A stretch of DNA of 64,000 nt from positions 22,074,001 through 22,138,000 of the forward strand of contig NC_079876.1 in assembly GCF_029227915.1 (NCBI RefSeq), given 5' to 3'. Below are positions 1 to 11,460 of the stretch, piece by piece. Made by a program: the position numbers and the translations under genes. Every line of letters starts with the position of its first letter. Position 1 is the stretch's first letter. The notes beneath the pieces are model-generated. The model saw only the letters and a program-made list of their open reading frames with translations, did no database searches and had not been told where the DNA came from. Source of the stretch: Hydractinia symbiolongicarpus (taxonomy: Eukaryota; Cnidaria; Hydrozoa; Anthoathecata; Hydractiniidae).

Positions 1-1061
1 AGGCTTCTGAAGACTGTAAAATGACCTTCTGACGCCTAATAAAGGGTTTACACGTAAATCACGTGTGTCCAGGTGCCTGAGCAGGTTAACATCGGTCTAT
101 TCCTTCTACACTCAATGGACTACGACGTCTGAACTTATTTTCAATAGCGCCATGGTCTTACAAAACAGTAAAATACCTGTAGAGGCCTCTAAAGATTGTT
201 ACATGGCCTCTTGCCGCCTAATAAAGGCTTTACTCCTAAAACACTTGATTCGACGTGTCTTAGCAGGTTACCATCGGTCTATTTCTTCTACTCCCAATGA
301 ACTACGACGTCTCAAGACGCTTTCCATCGCGCCATGGTCTTACAGCACAGTGAAATACGTGTAAAGGCTTATAAGGACTGTGATATGGCCTTTTGCCGCC
401 TAATAAAGGCTTTACACCTAAAACACGTTGTTCGACATGTCTGCGCAGGTTACCATCGGTCTATTCCTTCCACTCTCAATGGACTACGACGTCTTAAGTC
501 GATTACCATCGCGCCATGGTCTTACAGCACAGTGAACTACGTGTAGAGGCCTCTAAGGGCTGTTATATGACCTTTTACCACCTAATACAAGCCTTACACG
601 TAAATCACGTGGTTCCACGTATTTCCGCAGGTTACCATCGCTCTATTCCTCCTACACTCAATGGACTACGACGTCTCTAGTCCTTTTCCATCGTCCCATG
701 ATCTTACAACGCAGTGAACTACGTGTAGAGTCCTCTTAGGGCTGTTATATGACCTTTTACCACCTAATAAAAGCCTTACACGTAAATCACGTGGTTCCAC
801 GTACTTCCGCAGGTTAACATCGGTCTATTCCTCGTACACTCAACGGACTACGGTGTCTGAAGTACTTTGCCATCGTGCCATGATCTTCTAACGCAGTGAA
901 GTACGTGTAAATGCTTCTAACGACTGTTTTATGGCCCTTTACCACCTAACAATGGCCCTGCACGTAAATCCCGTGGTTCCACGTACCTACGCAGTTTACC
1001 ATCGCTCTATTCCTTCCACTCTCAATGGACTACGACGTCTCAAGTCGCTTTCTGGCGCACT

Positions 1062-1274
1062 GTGGTCTTACAGCACAGTGAACTACGTGTAGAAGCCCCT
1101 AAAGACTGTTATATGGCCCTTTACCACCTAACAAAGGCCCTGCACGTAAATCACGTGGTTCCACGTACCTACGCAGTTCACTATCGCTCTATTCCTTCAA
1201 CTCTCAATGGGCTACGACGTCTCAAGTTGTTTTCCATCACGCCATGGTCTTACAACACAGTGAACTACGTGTAG
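1062..1274 (+). other. Example of the periodic 70-codon open frame, judged non-coding
   Basis: Most monomers hold an ATG inside GCCATGG (monomer base 152) followed by 70 codons ending at the TAG at the next monomer border. The same frame recurs wherever CCATGG and the TAG are both intact, while other frames opening at TTG (at TTGCCGCC) give 111 codons over two monomers. Since 182 = 3 x 60 + 2, each monomer shifts the frame, so tandem translation is impossible. Substitutions between monomers do not spare amino acids, and one-base and 18-base indels occur freely. The initiation context resembles a good vertebrate start, but this is a by-product of the CCATGG dyad. Confidence 0.85.
1093..1274 (+). 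repeat. Example full-length 182-bp monomer
   Basis: This monomer shows the standard phase, starting right after the TAG of the preceding unit and ending with its own TAG. In the hand-built consensus, ordered landmarks are: AGGCCTCT at 1-8, TTATATGGCC at 18-27, AATAAA at 38-43 (here changed to AACAAA), three ACGT cores at 52-55, 61-64 and 71-74, the CCTGCGCAGG palindrome at 76-85 (here altered), a pyrimidine-rich tract near 96-112, GACGTC at 124-129, CCATGG at 150-155 and ACGTGTAG at 175-182. Variation among monomers is concentrated at 1-50 and around 75-90, where named classes differ; 91-130 and 150-182 are the most constant parts. Confidence 0.93.
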
Positions 1275-1456
1275 AGTCCTCTAAAGATTGTTACATGGCC
1301 TGTTGCCGCCTAATAAAGGCTCTACACGTAGATCCAGTGGTTTCACGTGTCTGCGCAGGTTACCATCCGTCTATTCCTTGCACTCTCAATGGACTACGAC
1401 GTCTCAAGTCGTTTTCCGGCGCGCCGTGGTCTTACATCACAGTGAACTACGTGTAG
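1275..1456 (+). repeat. GGCGCGCC monomer class
   Basis: In this class the usual CCATCGCGCCATGG is replaced by CCGGCGCGCCGTGG, which creates a perfect 10-bp palindrome CGGCGCGCCG (an AscI-type core). The class also tends to have ACGTAGATCCAGTGG or ACGTCGATCCAGTGG in place of the first CACGTG. Members start at about 1275, 2912, 4185, 14190, 35440, 37060, 39788, 42153, 43773, 45228, 47394, 52835 and 62980. Related GGCGCACCG and GGCGCGTCATGG forms occur in the 35-mer units. Confidence 0.82.
1334..1365. other. Example of the central dyad region in a variant monomer
   Basis: In the consensus this part of the monomer (positions 60-85) reads CACGTGGTTCCACGTG followed by CCTGCGCAGG. Here one E-box is replaced by CCAGTGG and the second element is TCTGCGCAGG, so the class keeps only partial symmetry. 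An intact example lies at about 3334-3359, inside the monomer starting at 3276. These are short inverted repeats seen directly in sequence; any protein binding is inference. Confidence 0.6.
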
Positions 1457-1638
1457 AAGCCTCTTAGGGCTGTTATATGACCTTTTACCACCTAATAAAA
1501 GCCTTACACGTAAATCACGTGGTTCCACGTACCTATGCAGTTCACCATCGGTCTATTCCTTCCACTTTCAATGGACTACGACGTCTCAATTCCTTTTCCA
1601 TCGTGCCATGATCTTACAACGCAGTGAACTACGTGTAG

Positions 1639-1819
1639 AGGCCTCTAAAGATTGTTATATGGCCTGTTGTGCCTAATAAAGGCTTTACACGTAATTCACG
1701 TGCTTCTATGTGTCTGCGCAAGTAACCATCGGTCTATTTCTAACTCTCTCAATGGACTACGACGTCTCAAGTCGATTTCTAACGCGCCATGGTCTTACAA
1801 CATAGTGAACTACGTGTAG
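1639..1819 (+). repeat. 181-bp monomer class with GTTGTGCCTAATAAAG
   Basis: A recurrent class in which TTGCCGCC is reduced to TTGTGCC, costing one base. Members start at 1639, 3640, 8006, 10916, 13645, 35077, two near 39060-39600, about 41789, 44864, 48119, 53562, 57747 and 63708. None was seen between about 13826 and 35076, which includes both 35-mer copies. It is a good lineage marker linking the left and right flanks, and it explains why many higher-order offsets are one or two bases short of a multiple of 182. Confidence 0.85.
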
Positions 1820-4730
1820 AGGCCTCTAAAGACTGTTATATGGCCCTTTGCCACCTAACAAAGGTCCTACACGTAAATCACGTGGTTCCACGAGCCTGCG
1901 CAGGTTACCATCGGTCTATTCCTACCACTCTCAATGGACTACGACGTCTCAAGTCGATTTCTAACGCGCCATGGTCTTACAACACTGTGAACTACGTGTA
2001 AAGGCTTCTGAAGACTGTAAAATGACCTTCTGACGCCTAATAAAGGGTTTACACGTAAATCACGTGTGTCCAGGTGCCTGAGCAGGTTAACATCGGTCTA
2101 TTCCTTCTACACTCAATGGACTACGACGTCTGAACTTATTTTCAATAGCGCCATGGTCTTACAAAACAGTAAAATACCTGTAGAGGCCTCTAAAGATTGT
2201 TACATGGCTTCTTGCCGCCTAATAAAGGCTTTACTCCTAAAACACTTGATTCGACGTGTCTTAGCAGGTTACCATCGGTCTATTTCTTCCACTCCCAATG
2301 AACTACGACGTCTCAAGACGCTTTCCATCGCGCCATGGTCTTACAGCACAGTGAACTACGTGTAGAGGCCTCTAAGGTCTGTTATATGACCTTTTACCAC
2401 CTAATACAAGCCTAACACGTAAATCACGTGGTTCCACGTACTTCCGCAGGTTACCATCGGTCTATTCCTTCTACACTCACTGGACTACGACGTTTCAAGT
2501 CGTTTTCCATCGCGCCATGGTCTTACAACGCGGTGAAATACGTGTAAAGGCTTATAAGGACTGTGATATGGCCTTTTGCCGCCTAAGAAAGGTCCTACAC
2601 GTAAATCACGTGGTTCCACGAGCCTGCGCAGGTTACCATCGGTCAATTCCTTCCACTCTCAATGGACTACGACGTCTCAAGTCGTTTTCTGGCGCACTGT
2701 GGTCTTACAGCACAGTGAACTACGTGTAAAAGCCCCTAAAGACTGTTATATGGCCCTTTACCACCTAACAAAGGCCCTGCACGTAAATCACGTGGTTCCA
2801 CGTACCTACGCAGTTCACTATCGCTCTATTCCTTCAACTCTCAATGGGCTACGACGTCTCAAGTTGTTTTCCATCACGCCATGGTCTTACAACACAGTGA
2901 ACTACGTGTAGAGTCCTCTAAAGATTGTTACATGGCCTGTTGCCGCCTAATAAAGGCTCTACACGTAGATCCAGTGGTTTCACGTGTCTGCGCAGGTTTC
3001 CATCCGTCTATTCCTTGCACTCTCAATGGACTACGACGTCTCAAGTCGTTTTCCGGCGCGCCGTGGTCTTACATCACAGTGAACTACGTGTAGAAGCCTC
3101 TTAGGGCTGTTATATCAACTTTTACCACCTAATAAAAGCCTTACACGTAAATCACGTGGTTCCACGTACCTATGCAGTTCAACATCGGTCTATTCCTTCC
3201 ACTTTCAATGGACTACGACGTCTCAAGTCCTTTTCCATCGTGCCATGATCTTACAACGCAGTGAACTACGTGTAAAGGCCTCTGAAGACTGTTATATGGC
3301 CTCTTGCCGCCAAATAAAGGCCTTACACCTATAACACGTGGTTCCAAGTGCCTGCGCAGGTTACCATCGGTCTATTCCATCCACTCTCAATGGACTACGA
3401 CGTCTGAACTTATTTTCCATCGCGCCATGGTCTTACAGCACAGTGAACTACGTGTAGAGGCCTCTAAGGGCTGTTATATGACCTTTTGTCACCTATTACA
3501 AGCCTTACACGTAAATCACGTGGTTCCACGTACTTCCGCAGGTTAACATCGGTCTATTCCTCCTACACTCAATGGACTACGACGTCTCAAGTCCTTTTCC
3601 ATCGTCCCATGATCTTACAACGCAGTGAACTACGTGTAGAGGCCTCTAAAGATTGTTATATGGCCTGTTGTGCCTAATAAAGGCTTTACACGTAATTCAC
3701 GTGCTTCGATGTGTGTGCGCAGGTAACCATCGGTCTATTCCTACCACTCTCAATGGACTACGACGTCTCAAGTCGATTTCTAACGCGCCATGGTCTTGCA
3801 AAACAGTAAAATACCTGTAAAGGCCTCTAAAGATTGTTACATGGCCTCTTGCCGCCTAATAAAGGCTTTACTCCTAAAACACTTGATTCGACGTGTCTTA
3901 GCAGGTTACCATCGGTCTATTTCTTCCACTCCCAATGAACTACGACGTCTCAAGACGCTTTCCATCGCGCCATGGTCTTACAGCACAGTGAACTACGTGT
4001 AGAAGCCCCTAAAGACTGTTATATGGCCCTTTACCACCTAACAAAGGCCCTGCACGTAAATCACGTGGTTCCACGTACCTACGCAGTTCACTATCGCTCT
4101 ATTCCTTCAACTCTCAATGGGCTACGACGTCTCAAGTTGTTTTCCATCACGCCATGGTCTTACAACACAGTGAACTACGTGTAGAGTCCTCTAAAGATTG
4201 TTACATGGCCTGTTGCCGCTTAATAAAGGCTCTACACGTAGATCCAGTGGTTTCACGTGTCTGCGCAGGTTACCATCCGTCTATTCCTTGCACTCTCAAT
4301 GGACTACGACGTCTCAAGTCGTTTTCCGGCGCGCCGTGGTCTTACATCACAGTGAACTACGTGTAGAAGCCTCTTAGGGCTGTTATATCACCTTTTACCA
4401 CCTAATAAAAGCCTTACACGTAAATCACGTGGTTCCACGTACCTATGCAGTTCACCATCGGTCTATTCCTTCCAGTTTCAATGGACTACGACGTCTCAAT
4501 TCCTTTTCCATCGTGCCATGATCTTACAACGCAGTGAACTACGTGTAAAGGCCTCTGAAGACTGTTATATGACCTTTTACCACCTAATACAAGCCTAACA
4601 CGTAAATCACGTGGTTCCACGTACTTCCGCAGGTTACCATCGGTCTATTCCTTCTACACTCACTGGACTACGACGTTTCAAGTCGTTTTCCATCGCGCCA
4701 TGGTCTTACAACGCGGTGAAATACGTGTAA

Positions 4731-7700
4731 AGGCTTATGAGGACTGTGATATGGCCTTTTGCCGCCTAATAAAGGCTTTACACCTAAAACACGTTGTTCG
4801 ACATGTCTGCGCAGGTTACCATCGGTCTATTCCTTCCACTCTCAATGGACTACGACGTCTCAAGTCGATTTCCAACGCGCCATGGTCTTACAACATAGTG
4901 AACTACGTGTAGAGGCCTCTAAAGACTGTTATATGGCCCTTTGCCACCTAAGAAAGGTCCTACACGTAAATCACGTGGTTCCACGAGCCTGCGCAGGTTA
5001 CCATCGGTCAATTCCTTCCACTCTCAATGGACTACGACGTTTCAAGTCGCTTACCATCGCGCCATGGTCTTACAGCACAGTGAACTACGTGTAGAGGCCT
5101 CTAAAGGCTGTTATATGACCTTTTACCACCTAATACAAGCCTTACACGTAAATCACGTGGTTCCACGTACTTCCGCAGGTTAGCATCGCTCTATTCCTCC
5201 TACACTCAATGGACTACGACGTCTCTAGTCCTTTTCCATCGTCCCATGATCTTACAACGCAGTGAACTACGTGTAGAGTCTTCTTAGGGCTGTTATATGA
5301 CCTTTTACCGCCTAATAAAAGCCTTACACGTAAATCACGTGGTTCCACGTACTTCCACAGGTTAACATCGGTCTATTCCTCGTACACTCAACGGACTACG
5401 GTGTCTGAAGTACTTTGCCATCGTGCCATGATCTTCTAACGCAGTGAAGTACGTGTAAATGCTTCTAACGACTGTTTTATGGCCCTTTACCACCTAACAA
5501 TGGCCCTGCACGTAAATCCCGTGGTTCCACGTACCTACGCAGTTTACCATCGCTCTATTCCTTCCACTCTCAATGGACTACGACGTCTCAAGTCGTTTTC
5601 TGGCGCACTGTGGTCTTACAGCACAGTGAACTACGTGTAGAAGCCCCTAAAGACTGTTATATGGCCCTTTACCACCTAACAAAGGCCCTGCACGTAAATT
5701 ACGTGGTTCCACGTACTTCCGCAGGTTAACATTGGTCTATTCCTCCTACACTCAATGGACTACGACGTCTCAAGTCCTTTTCCATCGTCCCATGATCTTA
5801 CAACGCAGTGAACTACGTGTAGAGGCCTCTAAAGATTGTTATATGGCCTGTTGCCGCCTAATAAAGGCTTTACACGTAATTCACGTGCTTCGACGTGACT
5901 GCGCAGGTAACCATCGGTCTATTCCTACCACTCTCAATGGACTACGACGTCTCAAGTTGTTTTCCATCACGCCATGGTCTCATAACACAGTGAACTACCT
6001 GTAGAGCCCTCTAAGGCCTGTTATATGACCTTTTATCACCTAATAAAAGCCTTACACGTAAATCACGTGGTTCCACGTGCCTGCGCAGGTTAGCATCGGT
6101 CTATTCCTTCTACACTCACTGGACTACGACGTTTCAAGTCGTTTTCCATCGCGCCATGGTCTTACAACGCGGTGAAATACGTGTAAAGGCTTATAAGGAC
6201 TGTGATATGGCCTTTTGCCGCCTAATAAAGGCTTTACACCTAAAACACGTGGTTCGACGTGTCTGCGCAGGTTACCATCGGTCTATTCCTTCCACTCTCA
6301 ATGGACTACGACGTCTCAAGTCGATTTCCAACGCGCCATGGTCTTACAACATAGTGAACTACGTGTAGAGGCCTCTAAAGACTGTTATATGGCCCTTTGC
6401 CACCTAACAAAGGTCCTACACGTAAATCACGTGGTTCCACGAGCCTGCGCAGGTTACCATCGGTCTATTCCTTCCACTCTCAATGGACTACGACGTTTCA
6501 AGACGCTTTCCGTCGCGCCATGGTCTTACAACACTGTGAACTACGTGTAAAGGCTTCTGAAGACTGTAAAATGACCTTCTGACGCCTAATAAAGGGTTTA
6601 CACGTAAATCACGTGTTTCCACGTGCCTGAGCAGGTTAACATCGGTCTATTCCTTCTACACTCAATGGACTACGACGTCTGAGCTTATTTTCAATAGCGC
6701 CATGGTCTTACAAAACAGTAAAATACCTGTAGAGAACTCTAAAGATTGTTACATGGCCTCTTGCCGCCTAATAAAGGCTTTACTCCTAAAACACTTGATT
6801 TGACGTGTCTTAGCAGGTTACCATCGGTCTATTCCTACCACTCTCAATGGACTACGACGTCTCAAGTTGTTTTCCATCACGCCATGGTCTCACAACACAG
6901 TGAACTACCTGTAGAGCGCTCTAAGTCCTGTTGTATGACCTTTTATCACCTAATAAAAGCCTTACACGTAAATCACGTGGTTCCACGTGCCTGCGCAGGT
7001 TAGCATCGGTCTATTCCTTTTACACTCACTGGACTACGACGTTTCAAGTCATTTTCCATCGCGCAATGGTCTTACAACGCGGTGAAATACGTGTAAAGGC
7101 TTATAAGGACTGTGATATGGCCTTTTGCCGCCTAATAAAGGCTTTACACCTAAAACACGTGGTTCGACGTGTCTGCGCAGGTTACCATCGGTCTATTCCT
7201 TCCACTCTCAATGGACTACGACGTCTCAAGTCGATTTCCAACGCGCCATGGTCTTACAACATAGTGAACTACGTGTAGAGTCCTCTAAAGACTGTTATAT
7301 GGCCCTTTGCCACCTAACAAAGGTCCTACACGTAAATCACGTGGTTCGACGTGTCTGCGCAGGTTACCATCGGTCTATTCCTTCTACTCTCAATGGACTT
7401 CGACGACTCAATTCTTTTCCATCGCGCCATGGTCTTACAACACTGTGAACTGCGTGTAAAGGCTTCTGAAGACTTTAAAATGACCTTCTGACGCCTAATA
7501 AAGGGTTTACACGTAAATCACGTGTTTCCACGTGCTTGAGCAGGTTAACATCGGTTTATTCCTTCTACACTCAATGGACTACGACGTCTGAACTTATTTT
7601 CAATAGCGCCATGGTCTTACAAAACAGTAAAATATCTGTAGAAGCCTCTAAAGATTGTTACATGGCCTCTTGCCGCCTAATAAAGGCTTTACTCCTAAAA

Positions 7701-8368
7701 CACTTGATTCGACGTGCCTGCGCAGGTTACCATCGGTCTATTCCATCCACTCTCGATGGACTACGACGTCTGAACATATTTTCCATCGCGCCATGGTCTT
7801 ACAGCACAGTGAACTACGTGTAGAGGCCTCTAAGGGCTGTTATATGACCTTTTATCACCTAATACAAGCCTTACACGTAAATCACGTGGTTCCACGTACT
7901 TCCGCAGGTTAACATCGGTCTATTCCTCCCACACTCAATGGACTACGACGTCTCAAGTCCTTTTCCATCGTCCCATGATCTTACAACGCAGTGAACTACG
8001 TGTAGAGGCTTCTAAAGATTGTTATATGGCCTGTTGTGCCTAATAAGGGCTTTACACGTAATTCACGTGCTTCGATGTGCGTGCGCAGGTAACCATCGGT
8101 CTATTCCTACCACTCTTAATGGACTACGACGTTTCAAGTGGCTTTCCATCGCGCCATGGTCTTACAACACTGTGAACTACGTGTAAAGGCTTCTGAAGAC
8201 TTTAAAATGACCTTCTGACGCCTAATAAAGGGTTTACACGTAAATCACGTGGTTCCACGTACTTCCGCAGGTTACCATCGGTCTATTCCTTCTACACTCA
8301 CTGGACTACGACGTTTCAAGTCGTTTTCCATCGCGCCATGGTCTTACAACGCGGTGAAATACGTGTAA
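4731..8368 (+). repeat. 20-mer higher-order repeat, full form (3,638 bp)
   Basis: Landmarks at 4731 and onward recur at 8369 and again at 11279, giving a unit of 3,638 bp, which is 20 monomers less two bases. The two missing bases come from the 181-bp monomers starting at 7279 and 8006. The unit holds four monomers (about 4913-5640) that are absent from the following shortened copy. The first monomer, with AGGCTTATGAGGACTG at its start, is a convenient tag and is seen at 4731, 8369 and 11279. Confidence 0.85.
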
Positions 8369-8550
8369 AGGCTTATGAGGACTGTGATATGGCCTTTTGC
8401 CGCCTAATAAAGGCTTTACACCTAAAACACGTTGTTCGACATGTCTGCGCAGGTTACCATCGGTCTATTCCTTCCACTCTCAATGGACTACGACGTCTCA
8501 AGTCGATTTCCAACGCGCCATGGTCTTACAACATAGTGAACTTCGTGTAG
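5641..8550 (+). repeat. 16-mer tandem duplication, copy 1 (2,910 bp)
   Basis: Monomers starting at 5641 through 8369 match those at 8551 through 11279 at a constant offset of 2,910 bp (16 monomers less two bases). Rare variants are shared at that offset: the 181-bp monomer starting at 7279 with a base lost near GACGACTCAATTC, the GCGCAATGG change near 7071, and the TTCGTG variant near 8541. Apart from the first few bases of the opening monomer I saw no difference in the stretches compared, so the duplication is recent or continuously homogenised. Confidence 0.88.
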
Positions 8551-11460
8551 AGGCCTCTAAAGACTGTTATATGGCCCTTTACCACCTAACAAAGGCCCTG
8601 CACGTAAATTACGTGGTTCCACGTACTTCCGCAGGTTAACATTGGTCTATTCCTCCTACACTCAATGGACTACGACGTCTCAAGTCCTTTTCCATCGTCC
8701 CATGATCTTACAACGCAGTGAACTACGTGTAGAGGCCTCTAAAGATTGTTATATGGCCTGTTGCCGCCTAATAAAGGCTTTACACGTAATTCACGTGCTT
8801 CGACGTGACTGCGCAGGTAACCATCGGTCTATTCCTACCACTCTCAATGGACTACGACGTCTCAAGTTGTTTTCCATCACGCCATGGTCTCATAACACAG
8901 TGAACTACCTGTAGAGCCCTCTAAGGCCTGTTATATGACCTTTTATCACCTAATAAAAGCCTTACACGTAAATCACGTGGTTCCACGTGCCTGCGCAGGT
9001 TAGCATCGGTCTATTCCTTCTACACTCACTGGACTACGACGTTTCAAGTCGTTTTCCATCGCGCCATGGTCTTACAACGCGGTGAAATACGTGTAAAGGC
9101 TTATAAGGACTGTGATATGGCCTTTTGCCGCCTAATAAAGGCTTTACACCTAAAACACGTGGTTCGACGTGTCTGCGCAGGTTACCATCGGTCTATTCCT
9201 TCCACTCTCAATGGACTACGACGTCTCAAGTCGATTTCCAACGCGCCATGGTCTTACAACATAGTGAACTACGTGTAGAGGCCTCTAAAGACTGTTATAT
9301 GGCCCTTTGCCACCTAACAAAGGTCCTACACGTAAATCACGTGGTTCCACGAGCCTGCGCAGGTTACCATCGGTCTATTCCTTCCACTCTCAATGGACTA
9401 CGACGTTTCAAGACGCTTTCCGTCGCGCCATGGTCTTACAACACTGTGAACTACGTGTAAAGGCTTCTGAAGACTGTAAAATGACCTTCTGACGCCTAAT
9501 AAAGGGTTTACACGTAAATCACGTGTTTCCACGTGCCTGAGCAGGTTAACATCGGTCTATTCCTTCTACACTCAATGGACTACGACGTCTGAGCTTATTT
9601 TCAATAGCGCCATGGTCTTACAAAACAGTAAAATACCTGTAGAGAACTCTAAAGATTGTTACATGGCCTCTTGCCGCCTAATAAAGGCTTTACTCCTAAA
9701 ACACTTGATTTGACGTGTCTTAGCAGGTTACCATCGGTCTATTCCTACCACTCTCAATGGACTACGACGTCTCAAGTTGTTTTCCATCACGCCATGGTCT
9801 CACAACACAGTGAACTACCTGTAGAGCGCTCTAAGTCCTGTTGTATGACCTTTTATCACCTAATAAAAGCCTTACACGTAAATCACGTGGTTCCACGTGC
9901 CTGCGCAGGTTAGCATCGGTCTATTCCTTTTACACTCACTGGACTACGACGTTTCAAGTCATTTTCCATCGCGCAATGGTCTTACAACGCGGTGAAATAC
10001 GTGTAAAGGCTTATAAGGACTGTGATATGGCCTTTTGCCGCCTAATAAAGGCTTTACACCTAAAACACGTGGTTCGACGTGTCTGCGCAGGTTACCATCG
10101 GTCTATTCCTTCCACTCTCAATGGACTACGACGTCTCAAGTCGATTTCCAACGCGCCATGGTCTTACAACATAGTGAACTACGTGTAGAGTCCTCTAAAG
10201 ACTGTTATATGGCCCTTTGCCACCTAACAAAGGTCCTACACGTAAATCACGTGGTTCGACGTGTCTGCGCAGGTTACCATCGGTCTATTCCTTCTACTCT
10301 CAATGGACTTCGACGACTCAATTCTTTTCCATCGCGCCATGGTCTTACAACACTGTGAACTGCGTGTAAAGGCTTCTGAAGACTTTAAAATGACCTTCTG
10401 ACGCCTAATAAAGGGTTTACACGTAAATCACGTGTTTCCACGTGCTTGAGCAGGTTAACATCGGTTTATTCCTTCTACACTCAATGGACTACGACGTCTG
10501 AACTTATTTTCAATAGCGCCATGGTCTTACAAAACAGTAAAATATCTGTAGAAGCCTCTAAAGATTGTTACATGGCCTCTTGCCGCCTAATAAAGGCTTT
10601 ACTCCTAAAACACTTGATTCGACGTGCCTGCGCAGGTTACCATCGGTCTATTCCATCCACTCTCGATGGACTACGACGTCTGAACATATTTTCCATCGCG
10701 CCATGGTCTTACAGCACAGTGAACTACGTGTAGAGGCCTCTAAGGGCTGTTATATGACCTTTTATCACCTAATACAAGCCTTACACGTAAATCACGTGGT
10801 TCCACGTACTTCCGCAGGTTAACATCGGTCTATTCCTCCCACACTCAATGGACTACGACGTCTCAAGTCCTTTTCCATCGTCCCATGATCTTACAACGCA
10901 GTGAACTACGTGTAGAGGCTTCTAAAGATTGTTATATGGCCTGTTGTGCCTAATAAGGGCTTTACACGTAATTCACGTGCTTCGATGTGCGTGCGCAGGT
11001 AACCATCGGTCTATTCCTACCACTCTTAATGGACTACGACGTTTCAAGTGGCTTTCCATCGCGCCATGGTCTTACAACACTGTGAACTACGTGTAAAGGC
11101 TTCTGAAGACTTTAAAATGACCTTCTGACGCCTAATAAAGGGTTTACACGTAAATCACGTGGTTCCACGTACTTCCGCAGGTTACCATCGGTCTATTCCT
11201 TCTACACTCACTGGACTACGACGTTTCAAGTCGTTTTCCATCGCGCCATGGTCTTACAACGCGGTGAAATACGTGTAAAGGCTTATGAGGACTGTGATAT
11301 GGCCTTTTGCCGCCTAATAAAGGCTTTACACCTAAAACACGTTGTTCGACATGTCTGCGCAGGTTACCATCGGTCTATTCCTTCCACTCTCAATGGACTA
11401 CGACGTCTCAAGTCGATTTCCAACGCGCCATGGTCTTACAACATAGTGAACTTCGTGTAG
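8551..11460 (+). repeat. 16-mer tandem duplication, copy 2 (2,910 bp)
   Basis: Second copy of the 5641-8550 block. It starts with a monomer whose first bases are AGGCCTCT where copy 1 has AAGCCCCT, so the recombination junction lies inside the first dozen bases or just before. Copy 2 equals the 20-mer unit with four monomers missing, so it is best explained by an unequal crossover between registers inside the 20-mer rather than by an independent unit. Confidence 0.87.

Larger units (their letters stand above)
1..4730 (+). repeat. Mosaic segment of 26 monomers with repeated 2-mer and 3-mer modules
   Basis: No single higher-order period runs through this segment. Two modules recur. The dimer 1-364 reappears at 2002-2365 with only a few differences seen, and its second monomer again at 3821-4002. 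The trimer starting at 1093 (AAGCCCCTAAAG, then AGTCCTCTAAAG, then AAGCCTCTTAGG starts) reappears at 2730 and 4003. Offsets are 2001, 1637 and 1273 bp, each a whole number of monomers less one base, because one 181-bp monomer (starting at 1639 or 3640) lies in most intervals. This is the pattern expected from repeated unequal exchange with shuffled modules. No gene is present. Confidence 0.85.

Noticed and set aside
365-546. RNA polymerase III B-box (GGTTCGA in related classes) suggesting a tRNA- or SINE-derived monomer
   Set aside because: Only GGTTCGA fits; the following bases are CGTG rather than the conserved CC end, and no credible A-box lies at the right distance. The match is a point variant of GGTTCCA.
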